In this document: piece after piece, positions 23,543 to 31,789 of the stretch
Layout: each line of letters starts with the position of its first letter
How positions within the stretch are numbered: position 1 is the stretch's first letter
DNA from: Actinomadura rifamycini DSM 43936
Lineage (GTDB): Bacteria; Actinomycetota; Actinomycetes; Streptosporangiales; Streptosporangiaceae
DNA length: 37,294 nucleotides
Reading direction: 5' to 3'
NCBI RefSeq assembly: GCF_000425065.1
Contig: NZ_AULB01000045.1
Span: forward strand, 1 to 37,294
Program-made: the position numbers and the translations under genes
The notes under the pieces: model-generated
Told to the model about the DNA's origin: nothing
Seen by the model: only the letters and a program-made list of their open reading frames with translations
Databases searched by the model: none

Positions 23543-24825
23543 CGGTGGCCTCCGATCGCCCGCACCAGGAGGTCTTCCCGCCCGAAGTTGCCGGACTTGA
23601 GGAGCAGCGCCAGTTCGGGGCCGCCGGTCGACCGGCACCAGGCAACTCCCCGGTCCTCCTCCTCGGCCACCACGACGGACCGGACGCCCAGGCGGTCGAG
23701 GACGGCTCCGGAGGTCTCGCCTCCCGCCACGACGATCCGGCGGTAGCCGAGCCCGACGGCGTGTTCGGCCACGCGGGCCAAGACGTCCTCCAGAACCGCC
23801 CCCGCGGCCGGACCCAGCGGGGAGTCCGCGCGCTCGGCGGCGTCGGCCGAGGAGTAGACCATGACAGGTCCGCCGCCGGCGTGGGCGTCCAGCCATGCGC
23901 GGGCACCGGCGATCAGCCCGTCCCGGTCCGGTGTCCGCGCCGGGTCCACCCGGTAGGACGGCATGGCCGCCCGCGCGGCCTCCACCTGCGCCAACGTGGT
24001 CTGGGAGCAACTGCCCGCCAGGACGATCCCCGGACCGGCGGGCAGTGCGGCCGTGTCGTCCGTCCCGTCCATGTCCGTTTTGTCCCGGTAGGCCGCCGCG
24101 ATCGCGCCCGCGAGCCCGGCGGCGCCCGTGACGACGGGCAGGTGGGCGCTGCCGGCGGCGAGGACGGCGAGGTCGCCGTCGCTCACGGCGTCGGCCACGG
24201 CGTAACGGACGCCCTGCCGGCGCAGCGCGTCCAGCGCGTCCCGCACGGCGGCCGCCCCGTCGCGGACGGTCTCGTGGGGGAGCAGGGCGACGGGGTGCGG
24301 CGTCTGCCTGCCCAGGACGCGCACCAGGTCCGGATCGGTCATCGGGGTGAGGGGATGGTCCTTCATCGACGACTCGGACAGGAGCCTGTCCCGCACGAAC
24401 AGATGCCCCTGGTAGACGGTCCGCCCGTGCTCGGGCGCGGCCGGGCACACCACGGTCAGCGGGACGCCGGCGTCGTCCAGGATCGCGTCGGCGACCGGGC
24501 CGATGTTGCCCTCGTCGGTCGAGTCGAACGTGGAGCAGTACTTGAAGTAGAGCCGCGCGGCGCCGAGTTCCGCCAGCCGGCGGCGGGCGTCCAGCGTGCG
24601 GGCGACCGCCTCGCCGACGGGCGCGGTCCGGGTCTTCAACGCGACGACGATCGCCTCGCACGACGGCGGCACGGTGCCCGGCTCCGGCGGGCCGAACGAC
24701 AGCACCGTCCGCAGACCAGCCCGGCGCAGCGCGGCCGCCACGTCGGTGCCGCCGGTGTAGTCGTCGGCGACGCAGCCCAGCGCCACACGTCCGGACGCCT
24801 CGGCGCGTTCGGGTACCCGGCTCAC
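23539..24825 (-). CDS. otnK: 3-oxo-tetronate kinase, four-carbon acid sugar kinase family (DUF1537)
   Basis: 428 residues, two-domain kinase of the DUF1537 family, which phosphorylates four-carbon keto acids at O4. N-terminal substrate domain: GCVADDYTGGTDVAAALRRAG, FKYCSTFDSTDEGNIGPV and CPAAPEHGRTVYQGHLFV. C-terminal nucleotide domain: IVVAGGETSGAVLDRLGV and LALLLKSGNFGREDLLVRA. The overall pattern fits OtnK better than DtnK or DenK, but these differ subtly. Its start (24825) and stop (23539) each overlap neighbours by 4 bp, so it is probably made in fixed ratio with the racemase-like protein and OtnC. Confidence 0.88.
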   Translation of the reverse strand: MSRVPERAEASGRVALGCVADDYTGGTDVAAALRRAGLRTVLSFGPPEPGTVPPSCEAIVVALKTRTAPVGEAVARTLDARRRLAELGAARLYFKYCSTFDSTDEGNIGPVADAILDDAGVPLTVVCPAAPEHGRTVYQGHLFVRDRLLSESSMKDHPLTPMTDPDLVRVLGRQTPHPVALLPHETVRDGAAAVRDALDALRRQGVRYAVADAVSDGDLAVLAAGSAHLPVVTGAAGLAGAIAAAYRDKTDMDGTDDTAALPAGPGIVLAGSCSQTTLAQVEAARAAMPSYRVDPARTPDRDGLIAGARAWLDAHAGGGPVMVYSSADAAERADSPLGPAAGAVLEDVLARVAEHAVGLGYRRIVVAGGETSGAVLDRLGVRSVVVAEEEDRGVAWCRSTGGPELALLLKSGNFGREDLLVRAIGGHR

Positions 24826-25511
24826 CGTGTCCCCGCCGGGACGGGGGCGGCGTCGAGGAGCCGCCGCCGCAGCAGGCGCGCGGCCATCAGCGGCGGGCTG
24901 AGCACGTCGCGGCCCAGCCGCTCCGCCAGCGCGCCGTGCGCGGGGGTGAGGGAGTACTGGCCGAGCAGGAACAGCGTGCCCTCGCCGACGTGCGGCCGGG
25001 CCGCCCGGACGAGCGCGTCGGCGAGCGCCTCGCGGTCGCCGGCCGACGCCGCCGCGGCCGCGCCGTCCGCCATCACCCCGGTCACCCGCGTCGGCGAAGC
25101 GCCCAAGGCGGCCTCCAACCGGGCGACCGAGTCCGCCACCGCCGAGGGCAGCGACCCGATGACCACGGCGCGGCCGGGGGCGCGGTGGACGATCTCGTCG
25201 AACATCGCCTGGTCGGACCCCAGCACCGGCAGCGTGTGAAGCCGCCGCGCCAGGCCCGCGACCGGGCCGTACATCGAGCACGACAGCAGCACGGCGTCGG
25301 CGCCGCCCCGGACGGCGTGGTCGATGAGGGCGAGCATGCGGCGGCGCAGCGCCGGGGTCGTCCCGCCGGCGGAGTCGGCCTCCGACACCAGCCGGTCGTC
25401 CAGCAGGTGCCAGGGCCGGGCCTCGGGGAAGCCCTCGCGCAGCCCCTGCGCGGCGGGCGCCATGGACGCCGCCGCGGCGTTGATGATCGCGACCAGCGGG
25501 GACGCGGACAT
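24822..25511 (-). CDS. Aspartate/glutamate racemase-superfamily protein
   Basis: 229 residues. Two pseudo-symmetric alpha/beta domains of the Asp/Glu/hydantoin racemase superfamily, each expected to supply one Cys. The first is seen in DAVLLSCSMYGPVAGL. At the second site the expected Cys is not obvious; the region reads GTLFLLGQYSLTPAHG, with Gly-Gln instead. This may mean a decarboxylase/isomerase-like or altered mechanism rather than a two-base racemase. The ATG at 25511 has GGAGG. Its place directly before otnK, where tetronate operons often carry the isomerase OtnI (a Hyi-type TIM barrel, absent here), suggests it may do the isomerisation or epimerisation step. That is inference. Confidence 0.8.
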   Translation of the reverse strand: MSASPLVAIINAAAASMAPAAQGLREGFPEARPWHLLDDRLVSEADSAGGTTPALRRRMLALIDHAVRGGADAVLLSCSMYGPVAGLARRLHTLPVLGSDQAMFDEIVHRAPGRAVVIGSLPSAVADSVARLEAALGASPTRVTGVMADGAAAAASAGDREALADALVRAARPHVGEGTLFLLGQYSLTPAHGALAERLGRDVLSPPLMAARLLRRRLLDAAPVPAGTR

Positions 25512-25570
25512 CACGGCCGGTCCTCCGTTCTCTCGGGCGGTTCGAGGCCCCTGCGGGGCGTCCGTGCCGG

Positions 25571-26662
25571 TCACGGCCGCGCGACGGCCGCGGCGACCGC
25601 CTCGGCGAACCGGCGCGTGCCCGCCGTCCCGCCCATGTCGGGGGTCGCGGTCCCGGACCGCACCGTGTCCGCGAGCCCGCGCCGGATGAGGTCCGCGGCC
25701 GTGTTCAGCGCGTCGTCGCCGCGGCGGGCGGCGAGCCAGTCCAGCAGCATCGCGGCGGACAGGATCATGGCCGTGGGGTTGGCGACGTCCCGGCCCGCGA
25801 TGTCGGGCGCGGACCCGTGCGCGGCCTGCGCCATGGCGCGCTCGGCGGAGGCGTTGATCGACGGGGCGCTGCCGAGCGAACCGGCGATCTCCCCCGCGAG
25901 GTCGGAGAGGATGTCGCCGAACATGTTCTCGGTGACGACGACGTCGAACTCGTCCGCCCGGCGCACCAGGTGCACCGTCATGGCGTCGATGTGGAAGTCG
26001 TCCACGGTCACGTCCGGGTAGTCCGCCGCGACCTCCAGGCACACGTCCCGGAACATGCCGGTCGTCATCCTCAGCACGTTGGCCTTGTGCACGATGGTGA
26101 CCCGGCGGCGCCGACGTTGCGCCAGCTCGAACGCCTCCCGGGCGATGCGCTCGACCGCCGGGCGGGTGATGATCCCCATCGCGATCGCCACGTCGGGCGA
26201 GGGCATGAACTCGCCCGTCCCCTTGTAGGTGCTGCGGTCGGCGTAGAACCCCTGGGTGTTCTCCCGCACGATGACCAGGTCGGTCCCGGGCACGATGGCG
26301 TCCGCGCCCTCGAAGGCGGTGGCCGGGCGGATGTTGGCGAACAGGTCGAAATGCTTGCGGATGGTCCCGCTGGGGTTCAGCCGGGACCGGTGGGGCTCGG
26401 GGTAGGCGGCGCTGTCGTGCGGGCCGAGCAGCCAGGCGTCCAGCCCGTCGAGCGCCTTGAGCGTGGTGTCCGGGACGGCGCTGCCGTGGGCGTCGATCGC
26501 CGCGCGGCCCAGCGGGAGCTCCTCCCAGCCGACGGGCGGGGCGCCCGCCGCGGCGACCGCCGCGTCGACGGCCAGCACGGCGGCGGGCACGATCTCGGGG
26601 CCGATGCCGTCGCCGTGCAGGACGCCCAGCCGGTACGGGCGGGGGGACACGTTACTGGTCAC
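25571..26662 (-). CDS. Isocitrate/isopropylmalate dehydrogenase-family oxidative decarboxylase
   Basis: 363 residues, the usual length of NAD-dependent beta-decarboxylating dehydrogenases. Visible motifs: LGVLHGDGIGPEIVPAA; NPSGTIRKHFDLFANIRP (the substrate region; hydrophobic and not typical of isocitrate DH); VIVRENTQGFYADRS; KANVLRMTTGMF (catalytic Lys); ENMFGDILSDLAGEIAGSLG (Asp metal ligands); and APDIAGRDVANPTAMILS. Family members act on isocitrate, 3-isopropylmalate, homoisocitrate, tartrate or D-malate. The context (OtnK/OtnC plus aconitase) leaves both a C4 hydroxydiacid and a tricarboxylate possible. The ATG at 26662 lies 49 bp after the ABC ATPase gene. Confidence 0.88.
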   Translation of the reverse strand: MTSNVSPRPYRLGVLHGDGIGPEIVPAAVLAVDAAVAAAGAPPVGWEELPLGRAAIDAHGSAVPDTTLKALDGLDAWLLGPHDSAAYPEPHRSRLNPSGTIRKHFDLFANIRPATAFEGADAIVPGTDLVIVRENTQGFYADRSTYKGTGEFMPSPDVAIAMGIITRPAVERIAREAFELAQRRRRRVTIVHKANVLRMTTGMFRDVCLEVAADYPDVTVDDFHIDAMTVHLVRRADEFDVVVTENMFGDILSDLAGEIAGSLGSAPSINASAERAMAQAAHGSAPDIAGRDVANPTAMILSAAMLLDWLAARRGDDALNTAADLIRRGLADTVRSGTATPDMGGTAGTRRFAEAVAAAVARP

Positions 26663-26711
26663 AGCGTTCCTCGATTTCCGTGTGTGCGGGGTGCGGTGGT
26701 CGGTGGCGGGG

Positions 26712-27836
26712 TCAGGAAGTGGTGGTCAGGGCCTCGACGTCGGCCGGTACGGCGTCGTCGGCCGGGTACAGCAGGCAGACGTCCGGGGCGGCGGCGAGCG
26801 CCAGCTCGCCGGTCAGGCCGGGCCGTCCGGTGGAGACCTGGACGAGCCGGTCGCCGATGCGCACCTCGTACTCGTGCCGCGAGCCGACGTAGGAGGCGGT
26901 GACGACCTCGCCCCGCAGGACGTTGGCGTCCGCGTCGGCCGCGCGGCCGCCCGCCAGCACCTTCAGGCGCTCGGGGCGGACGGCGACGGTGACGGCGGAT
27001 CCGGCCGGCAGGTCGGCGGACCGGGTGCGGACCGTCTGGCCGTTGCAGTCCAGGACGACTTCGGCGCCGTCGCCCGTGACGGCGCTCAGCCGTCCGGGGA
27101 GGAAGTTGCAGCGGCCGACGAAGGACGCGACGCCGACCGTCGCGGGCTCCTGGTAGATCTCGTGCGGGGGGCCGACCTGGACCAGGTGCCCTTCGGACAT
27201 GACGGCGATGCGGTCGCTGAGCGCCAGCGCCTCTTCCTGGTCGTGCGTGACGTAGACGGTCGTGATTCCCAGTTCCTCCTGCAAGCGCTTGAGCCAGGCG
27301 CGCGCCTGCTCCCGGAGCTGGGCGTCGAGGTTGGACAGCGGCTCGTCCAGGAGGAGGACGTCGGGGGAGTAGACCAGCGCGCGGGCCAGCGCGACGCGCT
27401 GTTGCTGGCCGCCGGACATCTGGTGGGGGTAGCGGTCCCGCAGGTCCTTCAGGCCGACCTTCTCCAGGGCGTCGTCGATGAGGGTGGCCTGCGCATTTTT
27501 GTCGACCTTGCGAATCTTCAGGGGCATCGCGAGGTTCTGCGCGACCGTCATGTGCGGCCACAGCGCGTAGGTCTGGAACACCATCCCCAGGTCGCGGCCC
27601 TCGGGCGGGACGAACGTCTTGGCGGCGGTGTCGACGAAGACCTTCTCGCCGACGGTGATGCCGCCCTCGGTGGGACGTTCCAGGCCCGCGATGCACGACA
27701 GCGTGGTCGACTTTCCGCAGCCGCTGGGGCCGAGGAGGGTGAAGAACTCGCCGTCCTCGATGGTGAAGTCGATGTCGTGCAGCACGGTGTTGCCCGCGAA
27801 CCGCTTGGACAGTCCGGCGACTCTGACCTCAGGCAT
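26712..27836 (-). CDS. ABC transporter ATP-binding protein (FbpC/PotA-like)
   Basis: 374 residues. ATPase domain: Walker A GPSGCGKST (36-44), Q-loop MVFQTYALWPHMTV, signature MSGGQQQRVALARAL, Walker B VLLLDEPLSNLD, and H-loop VTHDQEEALAL. A C-terminal TOBE-like regulatory domain follows from about 255 (VTVAVRPERLKVL). It belongs to the group that energises ferric, spermidine, thiamine or 2-aminoethylphosphonate importers. The start overlaps the permease stop by 8 bp. It powers the fused permease and the binding protein encoded upstream. Confidence 0.93.
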   Translation of the reverse strand: MPEVRVAGLSKRFAGNTVLHDIDFTIEDGEFFTLLGPSGCGKSTTLSCIAGLERPTEGGITVGEKVFVDTAAKTFVPPEGRDLGMVFQTYALWPHMTVAQNLAMPLKIRKVDKNAQATLIDDALEKVGLKDLRDRYPHQMSGGQQQRVALARALVYSPDVLLLDEPLSNLDAQLREQARAWLKRLQEELGITTVYVTHDQEEALALSDRIAVMSEGHLVQVGPPHEIYQEPATVGVASFVGRCNFLPGRLSAVTGDGAEVVLDCNGQTVRTRSADLPAGSAVTVAVRPERLKVLAGGRAADADANVLRGEVVTASYVGSRHEYEVRIGDRLVQVSTGRPGLTGELALAAAPDVCLLYPADDAVPADVEALTTTS

Positions 27837-29607
27837 CCTTGCGTCCTCTCATGAGCAGGCCGGCGAGTCCGACGAAGACCGCGGTGATGGCGATCTGGAG
27901 GGTGGCGAGAGCGGCGACCGAGCCCGTGTTCCCCTGCACCCAGAGCTCGAGCATCGTGGTGCCGATGATGTTGGCGTCCGCGGAGCCCAGGAACACCGCC
28001 GGCGAGTACTCCTTGAGCAGGGTCACGAAGGTCAGGATCAGGGCGCCCGCGAAGGCCGGGCGGAGCAACCGCGCCAGGACGCGGGAGAACGCCCGCACCC
28101 AGTCGGCTCCGGAGACGCGCGCGGCGTCGTCCAGTTCCCGGCCGATCTGCATCAGGGACGGCGCGACCGAGCCGAAGCCGCTCGGCAGCGCCCGGATCCC
28201 GAACCCGATGATGATCGCCCAGAGCGTCCCCATGATCAGGTCGCCGGCGCCGAACGGGGCGAAGGCCAGCGCCCAGAACAGCCCGATGCCGACGATGATG
28301 CCCGGCATCGCCTGCGGCGCCAGCGCCAGGTACTCCACCGCCCGGGCGAACCGGAAGGACGACCTGCGCGCCACCATGACCGCCAGCATCGCCAGCGCGC
28401 TGACCAGCACCGCGCCGACCGCCGCGACGATGAGGCTGTTGCGGATCGACTGGACGTACACCGGGTACTCGAAGATCCGCTCGTAGTTGGCCGCGGTGAC
28501 CGTCTTCAGCGGCGACTGGAGCGGGGTGAACACGTGGGTGAAGCTGCGGAACACCAGCCCGGCGATGGGGACGAGCGCGCCCAGCACCACGTAGACGGTG
28601 ATGGCGGCGACGGCGACCCACTTCAGCCGGCCGAGGTCCAGCGGCCGGGGGCGCGTGGCCTTGCCCCGCACCGACACGAAGCGCTGCGCGTTGCGCAGCA
28701 GCTTGGCCTGGGCGGCGACCAGCACGACGGTCACCAGCAGGATCAGGGTGGAGGCCGCGCCGAGCACGCCGTAGTCCGGGTCGATCGACTGGAGCCCGTT
28801 GGTGTACAGGAACGTGGAGAAGACCTCGATGTGGACGGGCTCGCCGTACAGCAGCGGGATGCTGAGCGTCTCGATGGACATGCTGACGACGAGGATCGAG
28901 CTGTAGACGATCGGCGGCCGCAGCATCGGCAGGACGACCGACCACAGGATGCGCAGCGGCCCCGCCCCGCACACGCGGGCCGCGGCCTCCAGCGACGCGT
29001 CGTTCTGCCGCAGCGTGCCGGCGCAGAACGTGTAGACGATCGGGGCCAGCGCGACGGCCTCGGTCAGCGCCATCCCGGGGATGGAGTACAGGTTCCACGG
29101 GACGGTCCCGATCGTCTCCCTGACCTGGACGCTGACGAAGCCCGCGGGGCCGTACATGATGATCCAGCCGAAGCCGAGGATCAGCGAGGAGATGAAGAAC
29201 GGCCACTGCATCAGCGCGGCGAAGAAGCGCCCGGCGGGCAGCGCCGTCCGCGTCACGACGATCGCCATGGGGACGGCGATCAGCAGTGCCAGGACACTCG
29301 TGAGACCGGCGAAGAGGAGCGTGTTCAGCACGACCCGTCCGAACCCGGCGTCGGTGAACAGGCGGGCGTAGTTGTCCAGGCTCAGCGCGCCGCCGGCCTC
29401 GTACAGCGGCCGGTCCAGGAACGACTGGTACAGCGTCGGCACGACCGGTGCCAGGACGAGCACCGCCAGCGCCAGCAGCACCGCGTACTGGAGGCACAGT
29501 TCCCGCGGCATGCCCAGGATCCGGCGGTACCGGGGGGCGCGTCCGCGTCGCGGTGGCGGTGGCGGTGGCGGGTCGGCCGCGACGGGCGGCTCGGTGAGAA
29601 GCGACAT
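27829..29607 (-). CDS. Fused two-domain ABC importer permease (FbpB-like)
   Basis: 592 residues with two MetI-type permease halves in one chain, about 12 transmembrane segments in all. A Pro-rich cytoplasmic N-terminus (about 1-35) precedes the first segment. Each half has an EAA loop that docks on the ATPase: AAARVCGAGPLRILWSVVLP and DDAARVSGADWVRAFSRVL. The layout is that of FbpB/AfuB- and 2-aminoethylphosphonate-type systems that import an oxyanion or small carboxylate complex. The ATG at 29607 was chosen because it is preceded by AAGGGAAACC and lies 62 bp after the binding-protein gene. In this operon it probably imports the acid that is degraded. Confidence 0.93.
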   Translation of the reverse strand: MSLLTEPPVAADPPPPPPPRRGRAPRYRRILGMPRELCLQYAVLLALAVLVLAPVVPTLYQSFLDRPLYEAGGALSLDNYARLFTDAGFGRVVLNTLLFAGLTSVLALLIAVPMAIVVTRTALPAGRFFAALMQWPFFISSLILGFGWIIMYGPAGFVSVQVRETIGTVPWNLYSIPGMALTEAVALAPIVYTFCAGTLRQNDASLEAAARVCGAGPLRILWSVVLPMLRPPIVYSSILVVSMSIETLSIPLLYGEPVHIEVFSTFLYTNGLQSIDPDYGVLGAASTLILLVTVVLVAAQAKLLRNAQRFVSVRGKATRPRPLDLGRLKWVAVAAITVYVVLGALVPIAGLVFRSFTHVFTPLQSPLKTVTAANYERIFEYPVYVQSIRNSLIVAAVGAVLVSALAMLAVMVARRSSFRFARAVEYLALAPQAMPGIIVGIGLFWALAFAPFGAGDLIMGTLWAIIIGFGIRALPSGFGSVAPSLMQIGRELDDAARVSGADWVRAFSRVLARLLRPAFAGALILTFVTLLKEYSPAVFLGSADANIIGTTMLELWVQGNTGSVAALATLQIAITAVFVGLAGLLMRGRKDA

Positions 29608-29669
29608 GGGGTGGTTTCCCTTCGCTGCGGGGCGGGAAGCAGCGGGCGAGTAGGGGCCTGACGGCCGGT

Positions 29670-30839
29670 TCAGCGGGCGAGCAGGCCGTTCCAGCGGCCG
29701 AGGAAGGCGTCGACCTCTCCTTCGGCCACCTCGGCGTACTCGGTGACGATCACGTTGCCGGCGCCGACCTCGCCGACGAGTTCCTGGTACGTGTGGCGTC
29801 CGCCGCCGGCCCGGACGCCGTCGCGGTAGGCGGTCAGCCCGCCTTCGGCGACCGCCCGCTGGCCCTCGTCGGACAGCAGGAAGTCGACGAACAGCTTGGC
29901 CGTCGCCTTGTGCGGCGCGCCGGCCGCGATGCCGATCCCGCGGGGGAGGACGACGGTGCCCTCGGACGGGAAGGCCAGCTTCAGCAGGCCGCCGCTCCGC
30001 TCCACGACCGGATAGGCGGGGGCCGCGTTGATGAAGAAGCCCGCGACGTACTCCCCGGAGGTGATCTTCTCCAGTTGGGTGCCGGACGACGTCTCCGGAC
30101 GGGCCATCGGCAGCAGCGTGCCGAGGTGCGCCCACGCGCCGGGTCTCGCCTCGGTGAAGGCGTGCGACACGGTGAACCCGAACGAGCCCTCGACGTCCCG
30201 CGCGGTGATCCTGTCGCGGTACTTGTCGGGGTCCTTGGCCGCCAGGTCGGCCAGCCGTCCGAGGCCGGTGAGGTCCTCCTCGAGCAGCGCGCCGTTGTAG
30301 ACGATCGCCAGCGGATCGACCGACATGGCGTGGACGCCCGGCAGCAGCCTGCCGAATTCCGGCAGCTTCGAGACCTCGGGCGACTCGTACTCCAGCAGGG
30401 TGCCGTCCCGTCCGGCGAAGTCCGCCCACGCCTGGGCGGCGTTGGAGACCAGCAGGTCGGCGGGCGACCCGCCGGTGGCCTGCTCGCTCAGCACCCGCTG
30501 GAACACCTCGTCGCTGTCCAGGTTGCCGGCGGACACCTTCTTCACCCACGGGTACTTCCGCTTGAAGTCCCGCAGGACCGGCGTCCAGTTCTCCTGGTCG
30601 GTGTTGGAGTAGATGGTGAGGGTGCCGCCCTCCTTCTTGGACGCCTCGATGACCGACGAGTATTCGGCCGGGTAGTACGACGGCGGCCGGCCCGTGGCGA
30701 CGGGTTGGAGGGGGACCGTCTCGTTTCCTCCGCACGCCGCCAGCAGCGCGGCGGCCGCGCCGGCGGCGAGCAGCCCCAGGATGCGGTGTCGCCGTGGCCG
30801 GACCGTCCGCGCACGGTCCGGCGAAGTCATAACGGGCAT
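29670..30839 (-). CDS. ABC transporter substrate-binding lipoprotein (AfuA/FutA-like)
   Basis: 389 residues. A basic N-terminus, a hydrophobic signal and the lipobox LLAAC (Cys36) show a membrane-anchored lipoprotein. The mature part is a type II periplasmic-binding fold: GGTLTIYSNTDQENWTPVL, ADLLVSNAAQAWADF, DPLAIVYNGALL, GEYVAGFFINAAPAY and PRGIGIAAGAPHKATAKLF. Family members bind ferric ion, phosphonates, sugar phosphates or carboxylates. The ATG at 30839 follows GAGGAGGGACTGCC; an ATG 9 bp downstream is less well placed. It is the first gene of the ten-gene operon and diverges from the GntR regulator. Confidence 0.92.
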   Translation of the reverse strand: MPVMTSPDRARTVRPRRHRILGLLAAGAAAALLAACGGNETVPLQPVATGRPPSYYPAEYSSVIEASKKEGGTLTIYSNTDQENWTPVLRDFKRKYPWVKKVSAGNLDSDEVFQRVLSEQATGGSPADLLVSNAAQAWADFAGRDGTLLEYESPEVSKLPEFGRLLPGVHAMSVDPLAIVYNGALLEEDLTGLGRLADLAAKDPDKYRDRITARDVEGSFGFTVSHAFTEARPGAWAHLGTLLPMARPETSSGTQLEKITSGEYVAGFFINAAPAYPVVERSGGLLKLAFPSEGTVVLPRGIGIAAGAPHKATAKLFVDFLLSDEGQRAVAEGGLTAYRDGVRAGGGRHTYQELVGEVGAGNVIVTEYAEVAEGEVDAFLGRWNGLLAR

Positions 30840-30899
30840 GGCAGTCCCTCCTCGGCCGACCGGGGGTCGGCGTCTGTGACGACGCTCACTGTGCTTCGT

Positions 30900-31043
30900 T
30901 ATAACCTATGACGTCAACCCTTCAGCGGGATTCTTTTCTCGGCAGGTAAGGCCGCACAGCCTTCACAAACGTGTATCTGCGGCCTTGTAAGGCCCTTGTG
31001 GGCTGCTGTTCGGCGCCGGGTGGGGAGGGCGATGTAGGTTATA
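30900..31043. promoter_or_regulatory. Divergent promoter region with a shared TAGGTTATA element
   Basis: The 228-bp gap between the binding-protein gene (start 30839) and the GntR gene (start 31068) has TATAACCTA at 30900-30908 and its exact reverse complement TAGGTTATA at 31035-31043. Read toward its own gene, each side therefore has the same TAGGTTATA, continued by AC on the operon side and GT on the GntR side. TATAAC and TATAGT resemble -10 hexamers. The shared longer element may be a GntR operator laid over both promoters. Confidence 0.55.
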
Positions 31044-31067
31044 GTCTGTTCGGACCAAGGGACGGTG

Positions 31068-31775
31068 ATGCGGGTGAGCGAACCGGCGGAGCTCTACACG
31101 ACCAAGGCGGAGTACGCCTACATGCGGCTGCGCGAGCGGATCCTGTCGGGCGAGCTGCCGCCCGGCACGGTGATCCCGCAGGCACGGCTCGCGCGGGAGA
31201 TCGGCATCAGCACCACGCCGCTGCGCGAGGCGCTGCGGCGCCTGAAGAGCGAGAACCTGGTCGACCTCGACGCCCACCGCGACGCCCGGGTCAAGCCGCT
31301 GCGGGCCGAGGAGGCGCGGGACCTGCTGGAGCTGCGCCGCTCGCTCGATCCGCTGGCCGCCGCGCTGGCCGCGGACCGCCGCACGAAGGAGGACATCGGC
31401 CTCCTGCGCAGCTCGATCGAGGGCTTGCAGCCCCTCCCCGGCGACCCCGCCGTCGAGCAACTGGTCGCCCACCGCCGCTTCCACGCCGCGATCTACCGGG
31501 CGTCCCACAACGAACTGCTCATCGAGACGCTGGACGGCCTGTGGGACAAGGCCGACCGCTACCGGCGGCTCGCCCTCGAAGTCGACCGCGGCCAGGCCGA
31601 GCGGGACAAGAAAGCAGCCGAGCACCAGGCGCTCCTCGACTGCATCCTCGCCGGGGACGCCGACGGTGCCGCCGCGGTGATGCGCGAGCACATCGACACC
31701 AGCCTCGGCGCCAAGGCGGCCTGGAGGCTGCGCAAACCCGCGGGCGAGGCCCCGGAACCGCTTCGCGACGCCTGA
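31068..31775 (+). CDS. GntR-family regulator, FadR/FCD subgroup
   Basis: About 235 residues. The winged helix is at 10-75 (YMRLRERILSGELPPGTVIP, then RLAREIGISTTPLREALRRL). The all-helical FCD domain follows at 85-215, with metal/ligand residues plausible in RRFHAAIYRASHNELLIE and the AEHQALLDCILAGDADGAA segment. FCD regulators usually sense carboxylic acids. The ATG at 31068 has AAGGGA at a good distance; a GTG at 31065 is possible. It diverges from the ABC-otnKC-acn operon and precedes an MFS gene and the rraA-like gene, so it is the likely repressor of both arms, with the imported acid or an intermediate as inducer. Confidence 0.92.
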   Translation: MRVSEPAELYTTKAEYAYMRLRERILSGELPPGTVIPQARLAREIGISTTPLREALRRLKSENLVDLDAHRDARVKPLRAEEARDLLELRRSLDPLAAALAADRRTKEDIGLLRSSIEGLQPLPGDPAVEQLVAHRRFHAAIYRASHNELLIETLDGLWDKADRYRRLALEVDRGQAERDKKAAEHQALLDCILAGDADGAAAVMREHIDTSLGAKAAWRLRKPAGEAPEPLRDA

Positions 31776-31789
31776 GCCGTCCACCCCGG

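Noticed and set aside
27619..29661. A 680-codon plus-strand open frame opposite the permease
   Set aside because: Low-complexity Arg/Asp/His/Gln composition typical of antisense frames in GC-rich DNA; the permease frame has clear membrane segments and EAA motifs.
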